From positions 682,039-746,038 of the forward strand of contig NZ_GL945017.1 in NCBI RefSeq assembly GCF_000218235.1: a stretch of DNA of 64,000 nucleotides, read 5' to 3'. Below, in pieces: positions 62,601 through 64,000 of this stretch. The first letter of the stretch is position 1. Every line of letters starts with the position of its first letter. The translations under genes were made by a program, and so were the position numbers. The notes under the pieces are model-generated. The model saw only the letters and a list, made by a program, of their open reading frames with translations. It had not been told where the DNA came from and made no database searches. The stretch is from Hallella multisaccharivorax DSM 17128. GTDB lineage: Bacteria; Bacteroidota; Bacteroidia; Bacteroidales; Bacteroidaceae.

Positions 62601-64000
62601 TCTGTTCTAAGCATTGCGAGCTGATCAACGTCATCAGGAATAATAAAACCAGATTGCACTAGGGCATCATAAGTGTTGGGGTTATCAGCACTGAACTCAT
62701 GTAAGTCTCCAGCCAGCAACTCCCCATAAGAGCTTTTTGAGATAATGAGATAACTGTCTGAATAGCTATTAAAACAGAGTACATTATTCTGCTCAGGCAG
62801 AAAAATATTATAATCGCTTTGTTTCATATTGATGAACCTTCCAAAGTGTGTACGATACCAAATATAATAGGCACGTACACACTATAAAAATATCACATAT
62901 ATGCTACATGAAGAACCATTCTATCTGCTTAGACTAATACAGAAGAAGCAGAGGAGGTAGATGGTGCTGAGGGAGCAGATGGACTTGAGGGCCCGGATGG
63001 GTTTGATGCTGGTGTACAACCACCACATCCTCTTCCACAACCTAAACCACGGCCTAAACCACAGTTGTAGGTTTGCTCGTTTTCATTGATACCACCAGTG
63101 ATGACCAAAAGCTCATCATCACTAAGCTTGATGCTTTCAAGCATCTTAAATTCTTCTTTGTTCATAATGATAAATTTTTTAAGGGATGTTCTATAAATTT
63201 ACTCATTAATTATCAATGTTTTATTTGTATATCTCGACAAAATTTCGCACCTTTGTAAGTAGGAACAGACGAAATCATGCAGAAGGAAACCATATACCGC
63301 GAGCCGATGAGTGAGAGCCTCTTTGAGGAGGAGTTCACCTTAGACGCATTGTCCAAACTCGGAAATCCCCTTGAGCGCCTCTCGAAGCTCGTCGACTTCG
63401 AAATGTTCCGCCCGATACTGGAAGAGGCCCTGCTGACCAAGGAATGCAAGTCCCAGGCCGGCCGCAAGCCCATTGATGTAGTGTTGATGTTCAAAGTCAT
63501 ATTCCTTCAACGTTATTATGGCTTGGGCGACCACCAGATAGAGTTCCAGATAGTCGACCGTACCAGTTTCCGCCAGTTCCTTGGCATCCATACTGTGGCT
63601 GAGGTTCCTGACGAGAAGACGGTGTGGGCATGCAAGGAGAAGCTCTGCAAGAACGGCACATTCGACAAGCTGTTTGATGAGTTCCGTGCCTTTCTTGACC
63701 AGAAGGGACTTTTCTTCCACGAAGGCAAGATCATCGATGCCACGTTCGTAGAGGCTCCCAAGCAGCGCAACTCCCGCGAGGTGAAACAGACCATCAAGGA
63801 AGGCCGGGGCAATGAGCTCTGGAATCCCGGAGGATGGGGACACTGCCAAAGAGAAGGAAGCACAAGCGCTACGTTCAATTCCCACAGGAACATAAAAACC
63901 CCCCTGGACAAGGAACCCCGGTGAGGTTCACTACGGCTAACAAGGACCATGTCAAGGCAGACAAGAAGACCAAGCTCATCGAAAAGCACTTCACAACATC

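Overview
The window looks like a chromosomal segment of a member of Bacteroidota, most likely Prevotella/Segatella or a close relative. The evidence is Bacteroidales-type promoters (TAnnTTTG boxes before many genes), a GH97 glucosidase, a fused SecDF, a Bacteroidota-type Cas6, grasp-with-spasm and radical-SAM peptide genes, SusC-like outer-membrane barrels, and IS1595/IS21/IS4/IS256/IS5 elements. Family assignments rest on motif reading alone; no database search was run.

Layout. (1) 0-10.7 kb is core: the end of a glycoside hydrolase, GH97 alpha-glucosidase, thyX, a Fur-family regulator, a broken alpha/beta hydrolase, metG, a dxs-like gene and rmuC. (2) 10.7-29.7 kb is an accessory island between rmuC and secDF. 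It holds two IS1595 deletion derivatives in direct orientation around an AT-rich peptide locus (outer-membrane barrel, double-glycine precursor, ATP-grasp remnant, SPASM maturase). Next comes a ten-gene type III-D-like CRISPR-Cas operon: cas6, cas10, cas7, csx10, cas7-2x, csx19, a large cas7-like gene, a frameshifted Card1-type nuclease, an SF1 helicase and csx1. It ends in a small gene cut off by an IS remnant. No CRISPR array and no cas1/cas2 are in the window. (3) 29.7-44.1 kb is core: secDF, an endo/exonuclease/phosphatase-family protein, rhomboid protease, HU, ABC exporter, miaB, PAP2 phosphatase, epimerase, rnase R and purN. (4) 44.1-64 kb is accessory: nested IS1595/IS21/IS4, a small acyl-activation operon (ACP, SDR, AMP ligase, CPBP protease), two more IS1595/IS256 scars, and a second peptide locus. 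That locus has two double-glycine Cys-rich precursors, two radical SAM/SPASM maturases, a membrane-anchored protein and an outer-membrane barrel. An IS5 fragment closes the window.

How the genes work together. The CRISPR operon encodes an HD-less Cas10 with an intact GGDD cyclase site, so it should defend mainly through cyclic-oligoadenylate signalling to CARF effectors (Csx1 and, if its frame were restored, Card1). The two peptide loci each pair precursor(s), SPASM-type maturases and a large outer-membrane barrel, which suggests a shared RiPP-plus-barrel theme.

A third theme is decay. Most accessory systems carry a frameshift, deletion or truncation: Card1, the ATP-grasp gene, both radical SAM enzymes, IstB and almost every transposase. 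The core genes are open. This may be real erosion or, for the single-base cases, residual sequencing error; reads are needed to decide.
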